Of a DNA stretch of 64,000 bases, positions 16,439-24,943 are shown one piece after another. Source of the stretch: a virus; the IMG/VR virus record IMGVR_UViG_3300009365_003824, positions 41,942-105,941 of that record; one strand, given 5' to 3'. A program made the position numbers and the translations under genes. Numbering within the stretch: position 1 is the first letter of the stretch; every line of letters begins with the position of its first letter. Below the pieces are notes generated by a model. The model was not told the origin of the DNA. It saw only the letters and a program-made list of their open reading frames with translations, and searched no databases.

Positions 16439-17053
16439 ATGAAATGTCCAGTCACAGGGAAAATGTGTCCCAAGCCTAGAGTTTATCACGTTACTGAAAT
16501 AGAAGATGGGACGGCATCTAAGCAATTAGATTTATGCCCTGATTGCTTTGCAGCCTATGTAAAGAAAGAACCAGTAGAGAAAGAACCAGAGCCACAACTT
16601 CCTGATTTGCCAAATTTAAAAAATCTCACTCCTCAAGTAGCAGATGAATTTGTGCAAGACATGATGACGTTTGTAGAGAAAATCGTACAAAAACACCAAC
16701 CTTTGGTTGTTCCACAAGATTTAAAAACATGCAAGTGCGGTTCAACGACCCTTGATATAGCTAAAACTGGAAAAATGGGATGTCCAGAGTGTTATAAAAC
16801 ATTTGAGGAAGAAATGCAGCCTGTGATATTCAATGCGCATTCTGGCCCTAATTCATCGGAACAAATTGAACACGTAGGGAAAAAACCCAAAAACTGGACC
16901 CCACCAGCACCACCACCTGAATCTCCAAAAATGAAAATGGTGAAACTGAACTATAAAATGAAAATGGCCATTCAAGAAGAAGATTATGAATATGCTGCTA
17001 GGCTTAGAGATGAAATTAAAAAAATAACAGATGGACTAAAATCGGAAGATTAA
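16439..17053 (+). CDS. McsA-like protein (arginine-kinase activator family)
   Basis: A 204-residue protein with the architecture of McsA. It has an N-terminal zinc site (CPVTGKMCPKP with LCPDCF), a helical middle, a second zinc site (CKCGSTTLDIAKTGKMGCPECY) leading into FEEEMQPVI, and a C-terminal UvrB/UvrC motif (MAIQEEDYEYAARLRDEIKK). In Firmicutes McsA activates the protein-arginine kinase McsB, which marks proteins for ClpCP. A phage copy could redirect host proteolysis. A GGAG site precedes the ATG. Family match is strong; role in the phage is inference. Confidence 0.8.
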   Translation: MKCPVTGKMCPKPRVYHVTEIEDGTASKQLDLCPDCFAAYVKKEPVEKEPEPQLPDLPNLKNLTPQVADEFVQDMMTFVEKIVQKHQPLVVPQDLKTCKCGSTTLDIAKTGKMGCPECYKTFEEEMQPVIFNAHSGPNSSEQIEHVGKKPKNWTPPAPPPESPKMKMVKLNYKMKMAIQEEDYEYAARLRDEIKKITDGLKSED

Positions 17054-18099
17054 CCTTCTGGCAGTTCTTCTTTTAACTCCTCATCTTTGTGGGTCTCAAT
17101 ATATTTTAAAAACTCTCTTGGATCAATAATTCCAAATCCTTGGAAGAACTTTTTGCCAGCTTGATGTTTGTTGGCAATGTGAACTGTGTGTTCTTTCAGC
17201 AAAGCCCTGATGCCATCTACAGATTGTAACGCGCACTCTCCCTTAGCAATTAATTGACAATCATCTCCACATATTTTGCAATCTAATTTTTGCTCTTTAG
17301 CATAAGACAACAATAATGCTGTGCATCCTACAGCAAAAGGAGCAGACTGTGAAGTGCCAGACATGACACCATACCAATCATCGGGAATACAACTTTGAAT
17401 CTTACCACCTGGAGCCATGAAATCCAACATCTTACCAGTGTTGCTGAAATTAGAACGGGTGAAGTTTTTGTTAATTGAGCCTATGGCTATAGTTTCAGGA
17501 TAGCGTGCTGGGTAATAAATCTCCTTGATTTTCCCAGCATTGCCTGCTGCGCAGAATACGGGCACTCCTTTTTTTGTAGCATATTGAATAGCTTTTCTTA
17601 CTTGTTGTAAGGGAAATGGTGCCCCTAGAGACATAGAAATAATATCTGCCCCATTATCTACAGCAAACCTGATTCCTTTCGCTACATTAACAAGATCACC
17701 ATCGCCAAATGAATCTAAAATCTTGACAGGCATTCCTTTAGCTTCTGGTGCGACACCTATAATACCCACACCATTCTCGCCTGCGCACACAACCCCCATA
17801 CAGTGCGTGCCGTGTCCGTTATCATCATGCGGCGGCTTTTTGGGATTAAGAATGTTGGCCCCTTTGGGCACGATTAAATTATCAACTAAATCAGGGTGAT
17901 CTAGATCACAACCACTGTCTAAGATAGCAACGGTCACGCCTTTGCCTCTTGAATACTTCCATGCATTGGGAAGATCAAAGGCGGTTATTTGCCACCCTGG
18001 CCTATCCCCAGCTTGTTGTGCAGAAAGCGTCTCTACTATTTCAAAGGGAGGTAAAGAACAGTGTCTTTTATTCGCCATCTCCTGCTTCTTCTTGTTCAT
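17050..18099 (-). CDS. Intracellular-type subtilisin-like serine protease (S8)
   Basis: A 349-residue protease from ATG 18099, chosen for the GGAGGGAA site before it. The catalytic triad is complete: D61 in VAILDSGCDLDHPDL, H96 in DDNGHGTHC and S250 in MSGTSQSAP, with the oxyanion N187 in AAGN. There is no signal peptide. A short N-terminal segment with LPPF before the catalytic domain recalls the LIPY-type propeptide of intracellular subtilisins. A cysteine pair-rich insert (CKICGDDCQ) sits near the C-terminus. Possible roles are host-protein degradation or virion maturation. Confidence 0.9.
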   Translation of the reverse strand: MNKKKQEMANKRHCSLPPFEIVETLSAQQAGDRPGWQITAFDLPNAWKYSRGKGVTVAILDSGCDLDHPDLVDNLIVPKGANILNPKKPPHDDNGHGTHCMGVVCAGENGVGIIGVAPEAKGMPVKILDSFGDGDLVNVAKGIRFAVDNGADIISMSLGAPFPLQQVRKAIQYATKKGVPVFCAAGNAGKIKEIYYPARYPETIAIGSINKNFTRSNFSNTGKMLDFMAPGGKIQSCIPDDWYGVMSGTSQSAPFAVGCTALLLSYAKEQKLDCKICGDDCQLIAKGECALQSVDGIRALLKEHTVHIANKHQAGKKFFQGFGIIDPREFLKYIETHKDEELKEELPEG

Positions 18100-18511
18100 C
18101 TTCCCTCCATAGACCATCTCGGTATTTTTGAACCATAAAATCTATCACATAGGAGATCCACACGTAAATTATTAGATGCTTAACTCTCCCTGCTATTGGC
18201 TTTAGCCAAATTGGCAATACTTCTTTTATGACATGATCATATAGTATTTCTATTGCCCTTAACACCGTTGCTTTTTTATCTGGACTGTCTAAATCTACAA
18301 ATTTATCAACTCTTAGAATTAATTCATCCACACAGTTGATTAAGAAAGAAACGGCCACCATTAAACCATTGCGGCCCTTCTTCCAGAATTCCCACCATCT
18401 TTTTTGTGGTACGGGATTCTCCTCATTCCATTGCTCTGCTAACTTGAGAATCTCAGGTTCCAGCGCTGTAGTTGCCCTTCCAATAGGATTGGCTTGTGCT
18501 ACTGCTTTCAT
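18068..18511 (-). CDS. Hypothetical protein with C-terminal membrane-associated helix
   Basis: A 147-residue protein starting at ATG 18511 after a strong CAGGAGGATA site. It has a Trp-rich amphipathic segment (QKRWWEFWKKGRNGLMVAVS) and a hydrophobic C-terminal helix (HLIIYVWISYVIDFM), then an acidic tail. It overlaps the protease start by about 30 bases, so the two are likely translated together. No family recognised; membrane or envelope association is likely. Confidence 0.6.
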   Translation of the reverse strand: MKAVAQANPIGRATTALEPEILKLAEQWNEENPVPQKRWWEFWKKGRNGLMVAVSFLINCVDELILRVDKFVDLDSPDKKATVLRAIEILYDHVIKEVLPIWLKPIAGRVKHLIIYVWISYVIDFMVQKYRDGLWREDEQEEAGDGE

Positions 18512-18554
18512 AATGGTATCCTCCTGTGTGTATATATTATTATGAGGTTGTGAA

Positions 18555-19460
18555 ATGAAAATATTATTCGTTACAGGTGGGGGCATTGGCAACATCATTC
18601 AAGCCACCCCAACCATCAAAGCCCTTGCTATTGAAGGACATAAGGTGGATCTTCGGCTTCACTGTAATAGTGGCGCAGACATTCGAGAGGTTTTCAATAT
18701 CCCCAGTGTTCGACAGGTTTTTATAGATAAAGAACCCAAAGGCAATTATGATTGTGAGATGCGAGGGCTTTTCATTCCAAGCAGCCTTCATGGTGCTAAA
18801 AAAACAGTTAAATGCAAAATAAGCTACGCTCAACATATCCCAGAATCAGAAGTTTATTACAGCCTTGCAAAACAAATCGGAATCAAAGCCCCTATGGGAG
18901 ATTGCGAAATAAATGTAGGTCAAAATGGGCCTATCCCAGAACACAAACACACAGTTGCTATTTATCCTGGTTCAAAATACAACTGGGCAATGAAAAGATG
19001 GGATAAATACGATGAATTAGCCAAAAAATTCAAACATGTAGCAGTGGTTGGAACAGATAAAGACATTAACACGCATGGGAATCCCACATGGATTACTCGT
19101 TCTTGGAAATGGCCTAAGCATGTGAGATTTGCAAAAGACCCTCAACTTGTGAATGTGGCTCATTTTATTTCTAAATGCGACATGTTTATTGGCAATGATG
19201 GCGGGTTGGCTCATGTAGCAGCCGCTACTGGGATACCCACCTTTGTCCTGTTCGGTCCATCATCGGATGTTAAAAATAAACCTAAAGCCCACAAGGCACA
19301 TGTGGTAGCCATCAACTTGCCTTGTCGCCCATGTCAGTTTAAGAAAAAAAATGGAAAGTCTATTTTTGATGGCAATATAGGCAATTGCTATTTAAACATG
19401 AAGTGCATGAATGATATGTCCGTTGATTTTGTATTGAAACAAATGCGTGCTCAAATGTAA
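18555..19460 (+). CDS. GT9-family (heptosyltransferase-like) glycosyltransferase
   Basis: A GT-B fold transferase related to LPS heptosyltransferases. The N-terminus KILFVTGGGIGNIIQATPTI is the GT9 signature. The C-terminal donor site shows YPGSKYNWAMKRWDKYDELA and FIGNDGGLAHVAAATGIPTF, the nearly invariant GNDGG/PLHxA region, and LFGPSS. A length of 301 residues is usual. It is divergent from the gene at 18511 and tail-to-tail with a sulfotransferase. It probably modifies a host or virion surface glycan. Confidence 0.88.
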   Translation: MKILFVTGGGIGNIIQATPTIKALAIEGHKVDLRLHCNSGADIREVFNIPSVRQVFIDKEPKGNYDCEMRGLFIPSSLHGAKKTVKCKISYAQHIPESEVYYSLAKQIGIKAPMGDCEINVGQNGPIPEHKHTVAIYPGSKYNWAMKRWDKYDELAKKFKHVAVVGTDKDINTHGNPTWITRSWKWPKHVRFAKDPQLVNVAHFISKCDMFIGNDGGLAHVAAATGIPTFVLFGPSSDVKNKPKAHKAHVVAINLPCRPCQFKKKNGKSIFDGNIGNCYLNMKCMNDMSVDFVLKQMRAQM

Positions 19461-20074
19461 TTGTGTTTTTCTAGCCACCAACCAAATTCATCTTCTATTA
19501 AGTTTATAGATTCCTCGGAAAGCACATTTTTGTAACTGCTTGGCCTACCATTAGTTCCTTTGGTAATATGGTTGGGGTGCAACTGAGTGATTTGACTCAT
19601 TTGTTTTTTAGGAATAATTAATCCTTCAACTTTCTTATGAACTTTTTTTGGATCAACAATTAGGTCTAATTTTCTAAGAATTGAAGTGAGGGTTCTGACT
19701 TTATTGAAATACATCTTCTCGTATCTAATTTCTAAATGAGAGTATTTCTTCCAAGGAGTGTGTTCTCTATTAACTACTCGTTTTACATACTTAACAACTT
19801 CTTCAGGTGTGTTTTCGATTAATTTTCTACGAACTGCTGAAGCTGCTATGTCTCGTAAATCTCTTGTTGTAGTGAAAATGCGATAGGCGTGTTTGTGTTG
19901 TTTTAAAAAGTTGTGAGTTTTAATGACATGGTATTCTTCTCTTCTTGTGGAATCATACTCATTGTGAAAGCAAGAATAGAAAGGGATTTGAGCTTCCCGC
20001 AAAGAAAGCCTCAATGCATTAAATAGCCAAGTGCTTCCCGAACGATGACACCCAGCACAGATTATTTTTCGCAT
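19451..20074 (-). CDS. Sulfotransferase-family protein
   Basis: A 207-residue P-loop sulfotransferase. The 5'-phosphosulfate loop is IICAGCHRSGSTWLFNAL at the N-terminus, and the 3'-phosphate segment is IFTTTRDLRDIAASAVRR. It would transfer sulfate from PAPS to a hydroxyl, probably on a glycan. The stop of the upstream GT2 gene meets its start, so the two are co-translated. It is one of five such genes in this window. Confidence 0.8.
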   Translation of the reverse strand: MRKIICAGCHRSGSTWLFNALRLSLREAQIPFYSCFHNEYDSTRREEYHVIKTHNFLKQHKHAYRIFTTTRDLRDIAASAVRRKLIENTPEEVVKYVKRVVNREHTPWKKYSHLEIRYEKMYFNKVRTLTSILRKLDLIVDPKKVHKKVEGLIIPKKQMSQITQLHPNHITKGTNGRPSSYKNVLSEESINLIEDEFGWWLEKHNYI

Positions 20075-21996
20075 TAGAAATTCAACTTTCCTTCATCAAT
20101 TAATTTCTGAACTTGGGGAGGATGTTGTCCTCCAAATTCAGTCCAGTTTCCACCACCCATTGGGTGTGTTTTCCCATTAACAGCATTCGGGTTTTTTCTC
20201 CATCTTAAAAATACATCATCAACATAACCTCTATTATCAACCCCTGATTGCTGTCTGTAGTATTCCATCTTGTGATAGATTTTCTCAAGTGGCCTTACCC
20301 ATGAATAATGATAAAAGAGGCGCTCATTACCTCTCCATGTTTTGACTTTTTTGTTGACGAGAACACTATCGTGAGCAGAAACGTGCAAGTGGTTTTTTCC
20401 ACGATAACCGTAACCCTCTCGCCATTTAACAACTCGTTCTTGGGGGTAATTGTCCCATTTGCCTGTCCCAATTGTGTTGACGTTATTCCAAAACAACCAG
20501 AACTGCATTATAAGCACTTCGTATTGCGTCATTAATTGCGTAACCCGCCACAGTTGATCCTCTGTATAGACCTCATCTCCATCGAGCATAAACATCCAGT
20601 CACCCGGTTTTAGTTTTGTGGCATAAGCATTTCTCATCTCTACTTTGTCTTTCCACAATCTTCCCGGTGGTCCTATGACGGTGCCGTTGTGTGTGTTCGC
20701 TAATTCATGGGCTATTTCTAAAGTTTTGTCTATGGGGGTGCCATCTGGATTACACATGCCTGCTTTTTGGGCATACTCGTTTCCACCAATCACAAATATC
20801 CATTCATCTATTAATGGAGCAACACTATCCACAGACGCCTCTAAAAACTCTTCTTCATTTAGAGCAATTACACATCCTACGGTTTTACCTTTTTTAGCAT
20901 CTTTAAGTCCATTTGGGATATGTAGCAACCCTGGTCTAGCACTGCAATGTTTATCTACTTTGTAATTGTTGACCCATCTTTCCATGAAAATCTTTTTGTT
21001 GTTGGACCTGTATTTGTGACCTCCTCCTTTTGATTGGCCTACTTTGTGGTATATCATAGATTGAGGTTCATACCATATTTCCAACCCTGCATCCTTCACC
21101 TTCATACACAAGTCTGAATCTTCCCAGTAGCCAATTCTATAATCAAGATCGAATCCACCTATCCGATTAAACAGTTCTTTCCTAATTATAAAACATGCCC
21201 CAGTAACCATGTCTCTAGGTGCTGCTCGAAGTAAATCTCTAGGGGCTTTGTTGTATCTTATTGGTTCTTTTAATTCACGATCTTGATAGATGTTTCGGCC
21301 TATATGGAGAAATGACTTTGATCTCCAACTCCAACGAGATCCAGCAGAATCAATATAACCTTTGGGATTTAATTGTAGGTTGCCGACTAATCCTATTTTA
21401 GGATCAGATTTGAGGCGTTTTACTAAAGGGCTTATCCAGTTGGGTGTGACTACTGTATCTGCATTCAAGAAAATCAGATAATCCCCTGAAGCATGAGCGG
21501 CCCCTGTGTTACAAGTGGGTCCAAATCCGGCATTTTTAGAGTGTTTTACTATTTTGCCTATTTTGAATGTTGGTCTGTTAGCTGCCCAAATGCTGGTGAT
21601 TTGCGTGTATGTCTTATCAGGACAGCAATCATCAACGTAGATTATTTCTGTAGATATGTCTGGTTCTGGTTGAGACCATTTTTTAATTTGTTCTGTTATA
21701 CAGGCTTTACTGCGGAAAAGAGGAACGATGATTGAAACATCAACTTTTTCAGAGGTTCTAAACCAATCAGGCGTGGGCAACTCTTGAGCTTTTGGATAAA
21801 TAAATGGATCGAGAACAAAGACTTTATCTGCGGGCCGCTCTGGTGAGACTTTTAATTTTTTTCTCTTTTTTGAAGACTTACTATATATCTTGCCCTTGCG
21901 GTTAGGGTCATTTACAAGCTGTTGGATCTTCTTGTTATTTTCGGGATGCGAGCGCGTATTTCTCTGTACCAGAATGTTTTTAAATTTAGATGCCAT
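20074..21996 (-). CDS. Two-domain GT2 glycosyltransferase
   Basis: A 640-residue protein with a basic Lys-rich N-terminus and two GT-A domains. Domain one, about 85-345: VDVSIIVPLFRSKACI, IIYVDDCCPD, YLIFLNADTVVTP (the DxD) and FDLDYRIGYWEDSDLC. Domain two, about 365-600: CVIALNEEEFLEASVDSVAP and WMFMLDGDEVYTEDQ (DGDE). Such double enzymes often act as polymerases or add two different sugars. It is followed immediately by the sulfotransferase. Domain assignment is firm; sugars are unknown. Confidence 0.88.
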   Translation of the reverse strand: MASKFKNILVQRNTRSHPENNKKIQQLVNDPNRKGKIYSKSSKKRKKLKVSPERPADKVFVLDPFIYPKAQELPTPDWFRTSEKVDVSIIVPLFRSKACITEQIKKWSQPEPDISTEIIYVDDCCPDKTYTQITSIWAANRPTFKIGKIVKHSKNAGFGPTCNTGAAHASGDYLIFLNADTVVTPNWISPLVKRLKSDPKIGLVGNLQLNPKGYIDSAGSRWSWRSKSFLHIGRNIYQDRELKEPIRYNKAPRDLLRAAPRDMVTGACFIIRKELFNRIGGFDLDYRIGYWEDSDLCMKVKDAGLEIWYEPQSMIYHKVGQSKGGGHKYRSNNKKIFMERWVNNYKVDKHCSARPGLLHIPNGLKDAKKGKTVGCVIALNEEEFLEASVDSVAPLIDEWIFVIGGNEYAQKAGMCNPDGTPIDKTLEIAHELANTHNGTVIGPPGRLWKDKVEMRNAYATKLKPGDWMFMLDGDEVYTEDQLWRVTQLMTQYEVLIMQFWLFWNNVNTIGTGKWDNYPQERVVKWREGYGYRGKNHLHVSAHDSVLVNKKVKTWRGNERLFYHYSWVRPLEKIYHKMEYYRQQSGVDNRGYVDDVFLRWRKNPNAVNGKTHPMGGGNWTEFGGQHPPQVQKLIDEGKLNF

Positions 21997-22358
21997 TACC
22001 TACCTGTTAAACTTGCAACGCCCTTATTGGCTCTGCCTTGTTGCCCTATAGTCATGCTGCCTAGAATTTGCAAGAAACTGGTCATTTCTTGTGGTGCAAT
22101 AGCAATAACTCGTCTCAAGGCTTGAACTAACTTAGGGTCATATACCTGTTCCCCTGTTATTCTTTGTATCAACCTTAAATAAGAAGCCACATCGCCTTTT
22201 TCAAGAGCATCACTAGGAGTTTCCAAACCAGCACTAGCAGTTACATTTGTATTTCCCACCCCAGCTACATTTGTATTAACTGCATTACTGTTTCCCACCG
22301 CAGTAAGCTCAGTTTGAACTGCTTCAACTGTTTCTAACCACTCATTAAACTTCTTCAT
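21996..22358 (-). CDS. Capsid-targeting-leader protein A (21996-23311 cluster)
   Basis: A 120-residue protein beginning MKKFNEWLETVEAVQTE, the shared leader with WLE as the expected cleavage point. An Asn/Val/Ala-rich low-complexity stretch with two copies of GN(S/T)N follows, then a helical C-terminal domain (LRLIQRITGEQVYDPKLVQA). It meets the GT2 start at one base and overlaps the previous gene by 14 bases. Proposed internal head protein; no other domain recognised. Confidence 0.65.
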   Translation of the reverse strand: MKKFNEWLETVEAVQTELTAVGNSNAVNTNVAGVGNTNVTASAGLETPSDALEKGDVASYLRLIQRITGEQVYDPKLVQALRRVIAIAPQEMTSFLQILGSMTIGQQGRANKGVASLTGR

Positions 22359-22656
22359 TGTCTCCCCCTACTCCTCTTTTGAATCTTCCGGGGAATCCCA
22401 TTGTTGAACCAGATCGAGAACCAATTTCAGGGCCTCTAACCGCCATATTAACAGCATCTATCATTGCAGCGATAAGTTCATCATCGCTCTCAAAATCTTT
22501 CCTAAACCTCTTGGCTAAGGGTTTGAGTGCAGCTTCTATATCAGGCAGAGAGTCGTATGAAGTGCCTCGAAATTGATAAAATTTACTCCAATCAAGATCA
22601 CTGCCATCTGCCGCTATTTCATCAATTTCTTCTTGCCACTCTTTAAACGTTTTCAT
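22345..22656 (-). CDS. Capsid-targeting-leader protein B
   Basis: A 103-residue protein beginning MKTFKEWQEEIDEIAAD, which holds both the leader and an IDE motif of the [LI]-x-E type. A helical region follows (LKPLAKRFRKDFESDDELIA) and a Gly/Arg-rich tail (GFPGRFKRGVGGDNEEV). A GGAGA site lies upstream. Second member of a run of four consecutive leader genes on this strand. Confidence 0.65.
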   Translation of the reverse strand: MKTFKEWQEEIDEIAADGSDLDWSKFYQFRGTSYDSLPDIEAALKPLAKRFRKDFESDDELIAAMIDAVNMAVRGPEIGSRSGSTMGFPGRFKRGVGGDNEEV

Positions 22657-22665
22657 TTTAATCTC

Positions 22666-23103
22666 CTATGGGGTGGGTCTGGTATCATTTGGATAACTTA
22701 ATTGGGACTTCTCTTGATCGGGATCAGCAGCAGGCTCTTCTCCCTCACCATCCCCTGTTTGAAGCATTTTGTTTCTTCTGTCCTCGCCGTCTGTTTTTTG
22801 AACTTTAGCAAGGGCGTCCCTTATGCGGCTTGCCCAGTTGGAAATATCACTTGTAGAAATATTCAACAAGTCAGCTAAGCCCTCAGAGTTGTTACAGATT
22901 TTCATAAAATGTTCCCAGAAATTAGGGTCCATACTCTCTCCAACACGAATCAACTCCATAGCTTTAGAGTCTTCACCACTGTCTAATAATGGGCCATCGC
23001 CATCACTATCAACTGTGTGGGTGAATTTCTTGTCCGCATCTGCCGGAAGCATTTCACGGTTCTCCGTGATCATCCTGTCGTAAATCTTCCAAAATGTACT
23101 CAT
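22666..23103 (-). CDS. Capsid-targeting-leader protein C
   Basis: A 145-residue protein beginning MSTFWKIYDRMITENRE, with an ITE cleavage-type motif at residues 12-14. An acidic Asp/Gly stretch (TVDSDGDGPLLDSGED) is followed by a compact helical region (NFWEHFMKICNNSEGLADLL) and a disordered Pro-rich tail. Ten bases separate it from the next gene. No other domain recognised. Confidence 0.6.
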   Translation of the reverse strand: MSTFWKIYDRMITENREMLPADADKKFTHTVDSDGDGPLLDSGEDSKAMELIRVGESMDPNFWEHFMKICNNSEGLADLLNISTSDISNWASRIRDALAKVQKTDGEDRRNKMLQTGDGEGEEPAADPDQEKSQLSYPNDTRPTP

Positions 23104-23113
23104 GCTTTATTTA

Positions 23114-23311
23114 TCACCTAGTCTTCATTTTGCGTTTCATTTTGCGTTTCATAAAACCCATCTTCGGGTCCATTTCTTCGTCCTCTGGTGAATCTTCGTG
23201 TGCAGGCGCACCATGTTTGTGCCTTTTTAGTTTAGCACAGTATCCCGCATCTTCACTATTAGGGCCACCGTGAACTTCACCCGCATCTTCTAGCCATTTT
23301 TTAAATTCCAT
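23114..23311 (-). CDS. Capsid-targeting-leader protein D
   Basis: Sixty-five residues from ATG 23311 (MEFKKWLEDAGEVHGG), chosen because it gives the leader; a longer upstream extension is hydrophobic and crosses the TATATA element. The body is polar with an acidic patch, and the C-terminus is a Met/Lys repeat (FMKRKMKRKMK) reflecting a short repeated coding stretch at 23120-23150. Possibly DNA-contacting internal head protein. Confidence 0.6.
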   Translation of the reverse strand: MEFKKWLEDAGEVHGGPNSEDAGYCAKLKRHKHGAPAHEDSPEDEEMDPKMGFMKRKMKRKMKTR

Positions 23312-23343
23312 AACGTAGATATATAGGTAAAAGAGACATAACA

Positions 23344-23757
23344 ATGAAAAGTTTTTTGCAGTGGCTAGAAGCAGTCCAAAGCGACTACAGGTTGGGTAAA
23401 GACATCGAAGGGCTTGGAACACTTAATGTTATCAAGCATCGAGGGGCGAAAGTCCCTTGCGCTCGTGATCGCAATAATGGCATCTGGTATAGCTTAGATT
23501 TAGAGAAATGCGGGGGATCGCTAGAAAAATTAGCAAAGCACAGAAAAGAGACCTATTGGTGTCGCCTTGCAAATGGTGCTGGAGCCGACCAAATTAAAGC
23601 CAGCGAACTAGACCAATACAGAATTCAACAGCCCACATCCTATAATTATGAAGAAGTAGAGGGGGCTTTAGATATAGCCGCTCGTAATATAGCCACAGGA
23701 AAAAAACAAGCTGTTGTTCAAACGACTACAGTAATGGCTGTGATTCCAACCCATTAA
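23344..23757 (+). CDS. Capsid-targeting-leader protein E
   Basis: A 137-residue protein beginning MKSFLQWLEAVQSDYRLG, with the WLE-A form closest to the T4 style. It continues with a small mixed alpha/beta domain (LGTLNVIKHRGAKVPCARDR; YWCRLANGAGADQIKASELD). It is divergent from leader protein D across a TATATA element at 23312-23320 and ends at a strong terminator. Function beyond packaging is unknown. Confidence 0.65.
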   Translation: MKSFLQWLEAVQSDYRLGKDIEGLGTLNVIKHRGAKVPCARDRNNGIWYSLDLEKCGGSLEKLAKHRKETYWCRLANGAGADQIKASELDQYRIQQPTSYNYEEVEGALDIAARNIATGKKQAVVQTTTVMAVIPTH

Positions 23758-23762
23758 AAAAT

Positions 23763-23790
23763 AAAGCCCGCCGAAGCGGGCTTTTTCATT
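23763..23790 (+). terminator. Rho-independent terminator
   Basis: Nine-base stem AAAGCCCGC / GCGGGCTTT with a CGAA tetraloop, followed by TT and T-rich sequence, six bases after the stop at 23757. Confidence 0.9.
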
Positions 23791-23894
23791 TCATTTAGAG
23801 ATTTCTCTAATCCCCAGTCGTTCCTTCAACTTTCATTCTTTTAGTGGGCAACACACGCTCACCGCGAGCATCGCAATTATGTAGGCAGCACTGT

Positions 23895-24710
23895 TTAAAA
23901 ATTCATCCAAATACACTCTGTCTTGTATTTTTTGGACTTTTGTTGTGATGAATGATTGGCAATTGCCTTCCTTTTGCAAGTCCAATTTTCATACAATCTG
24001 TTGTAAAGTTTTGAGGGATAACCACTTAGGATAACTTTGCCTTTAAAAGCAGACAAGGTTGCAGACAGCTTTATGTGGTCATCAGTGTTCATTTCGCTTT
24101 CATATACACTTGGCGTAGTCCTGGTTTCCGGTAGATATGGCGGGTCTAAATACAACAGGACTTCTTCATTGTTGAAAGCCTTAATTACATCTAAAGCCGG
24201 TTTTTGCATGATGTAAACGCTTTCGATCCTGTTAGAGATAACAGGCAGTTCTTCAATTATAGTTTTCCATGCATTCACATCACCGGGTTGCCCGCCTCGT
24301 TGTCTTGTAGACCAAGCTAGGTGCTTTTTGAGTCCCCCACGACTCATTCTCCTTAGTGAGAATTCATTTATGGCATGATTGATATAATCTGCGAATTCTC
24401 CCTCTTCAGCTTCTCGTTTCAAACGATCAAAGGTTCTTTGAGAGTATGTTAGCCTTTTGATTCGTCTTATGAATTCCCCAGGCTCGTCTCTCAATGCACG
24501 GAAAATCTGGATGATTCCGAGATTTATGTCATTGATGCATTCTTCCCTGGATGGCTCTTTATTTAAAAGCACATTAGCACCACCACAATATGGTTCAACA
24601 TATACCATATCTTGGTAGTTTTGAGGAAAATGTTCAATAATCCAATTACAGAGATAGTATTTGCCACCGTGAGTTTTAATTGGTGGTCTGGTTTTTCTTT
24701 TTCGTGGCAT
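23895..24710 (-). CDS. Dam-type N6-adenine DNA methyltransferase (D12 class)
   Basis: Methylates adenine in a short target, by family. The N-terminal SAM motif is IKTHGGKYYLCNWIIEHF (GGK form), the central YCGGANVLLNKEPS follows and the catalytic motif IV is LLYLDPPYLPE (DPPY). A length of 271 residues is typical. It starts inside the upstream zinc-ribbon gene (overlap 35 bases). No restriction partner lies beside it, so it is probably an orphan methylase protecting phage DNA or mimicking host methylation. Confidence 0.9.
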   Translation of the reverse strand: MPRKRKTRPPIKTHGGKYYLCNWIIEHFPQNYQDMVYVEPYCGGANVLLNKEPSREECINDINLGIIQIFRALRDEPGEFIRRIKRLTYSQRTFDRLKREAEEGEFADYINHAINEFSLRRMSRGGLKKHLAWSTRQRGGQPGDVNAWKTIIEELPVISNRIESVYIMQKPALDVIKAFNNEEVLLYLDPPYLPETRTTPSVYESEMNTDDHIKLSATLSAFKGKVILSGYPSKLYNRLYENWTCKRKAIANHSSQQKSKKYKTECIWMNF

Positions 24711-24900
24711 CTTTTTTCTTATGAATCATGTGACCGCAATTATAGCACTCTACGTCCCAGTTCCCATATGTGCCTTCTCGCCATTCCCAGCCTTTACCAG
24801 ATTCCTTTCCACACTTTAAACAGAGTGCTCTCATGTATTTTTCTTCATCAATATAAAAATAACACGGTTCGCCTTGATGGATTTCCATATTTTTTTGCAT
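24676..24900 (-). CDS. Small zinc-ribbon protein
   Basis: Seventy-four residues with two CxxC pairs (CLKCGKESG and CYNCGHMIHKK) that form a zinc ribbon, and a basic tail (KKKDATKKKNQ). The start has a GGA-rich upstream site. It overlaps the Dam-type gene and may be its small partner or a nucleic-acid-binding protein. No specific family recognised. Confidence 0.65.
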   Translation of the reverse strand: MQKNMEIHQGEPCYFYIDEEKYMRALCLKCGKESGKGWEWREGTYGNWDVECYNCGHMIHKKKDATKKKNQTTN

Positions 24901-24943
24901 CCTTCCTTTATTGATAATATAGTTTAAACAAGGAGGAAGTCAT

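Noticed and set aside
23800-23894. Short minus-strand frame with CCLHNCDARGERVL just after the Dam-type stop
   Set aside because: The composition looks protein-like, but there is no standard start codon after the TGA that opens the frame, so I did not call it. It could be the tail of a decayed zinc protein.
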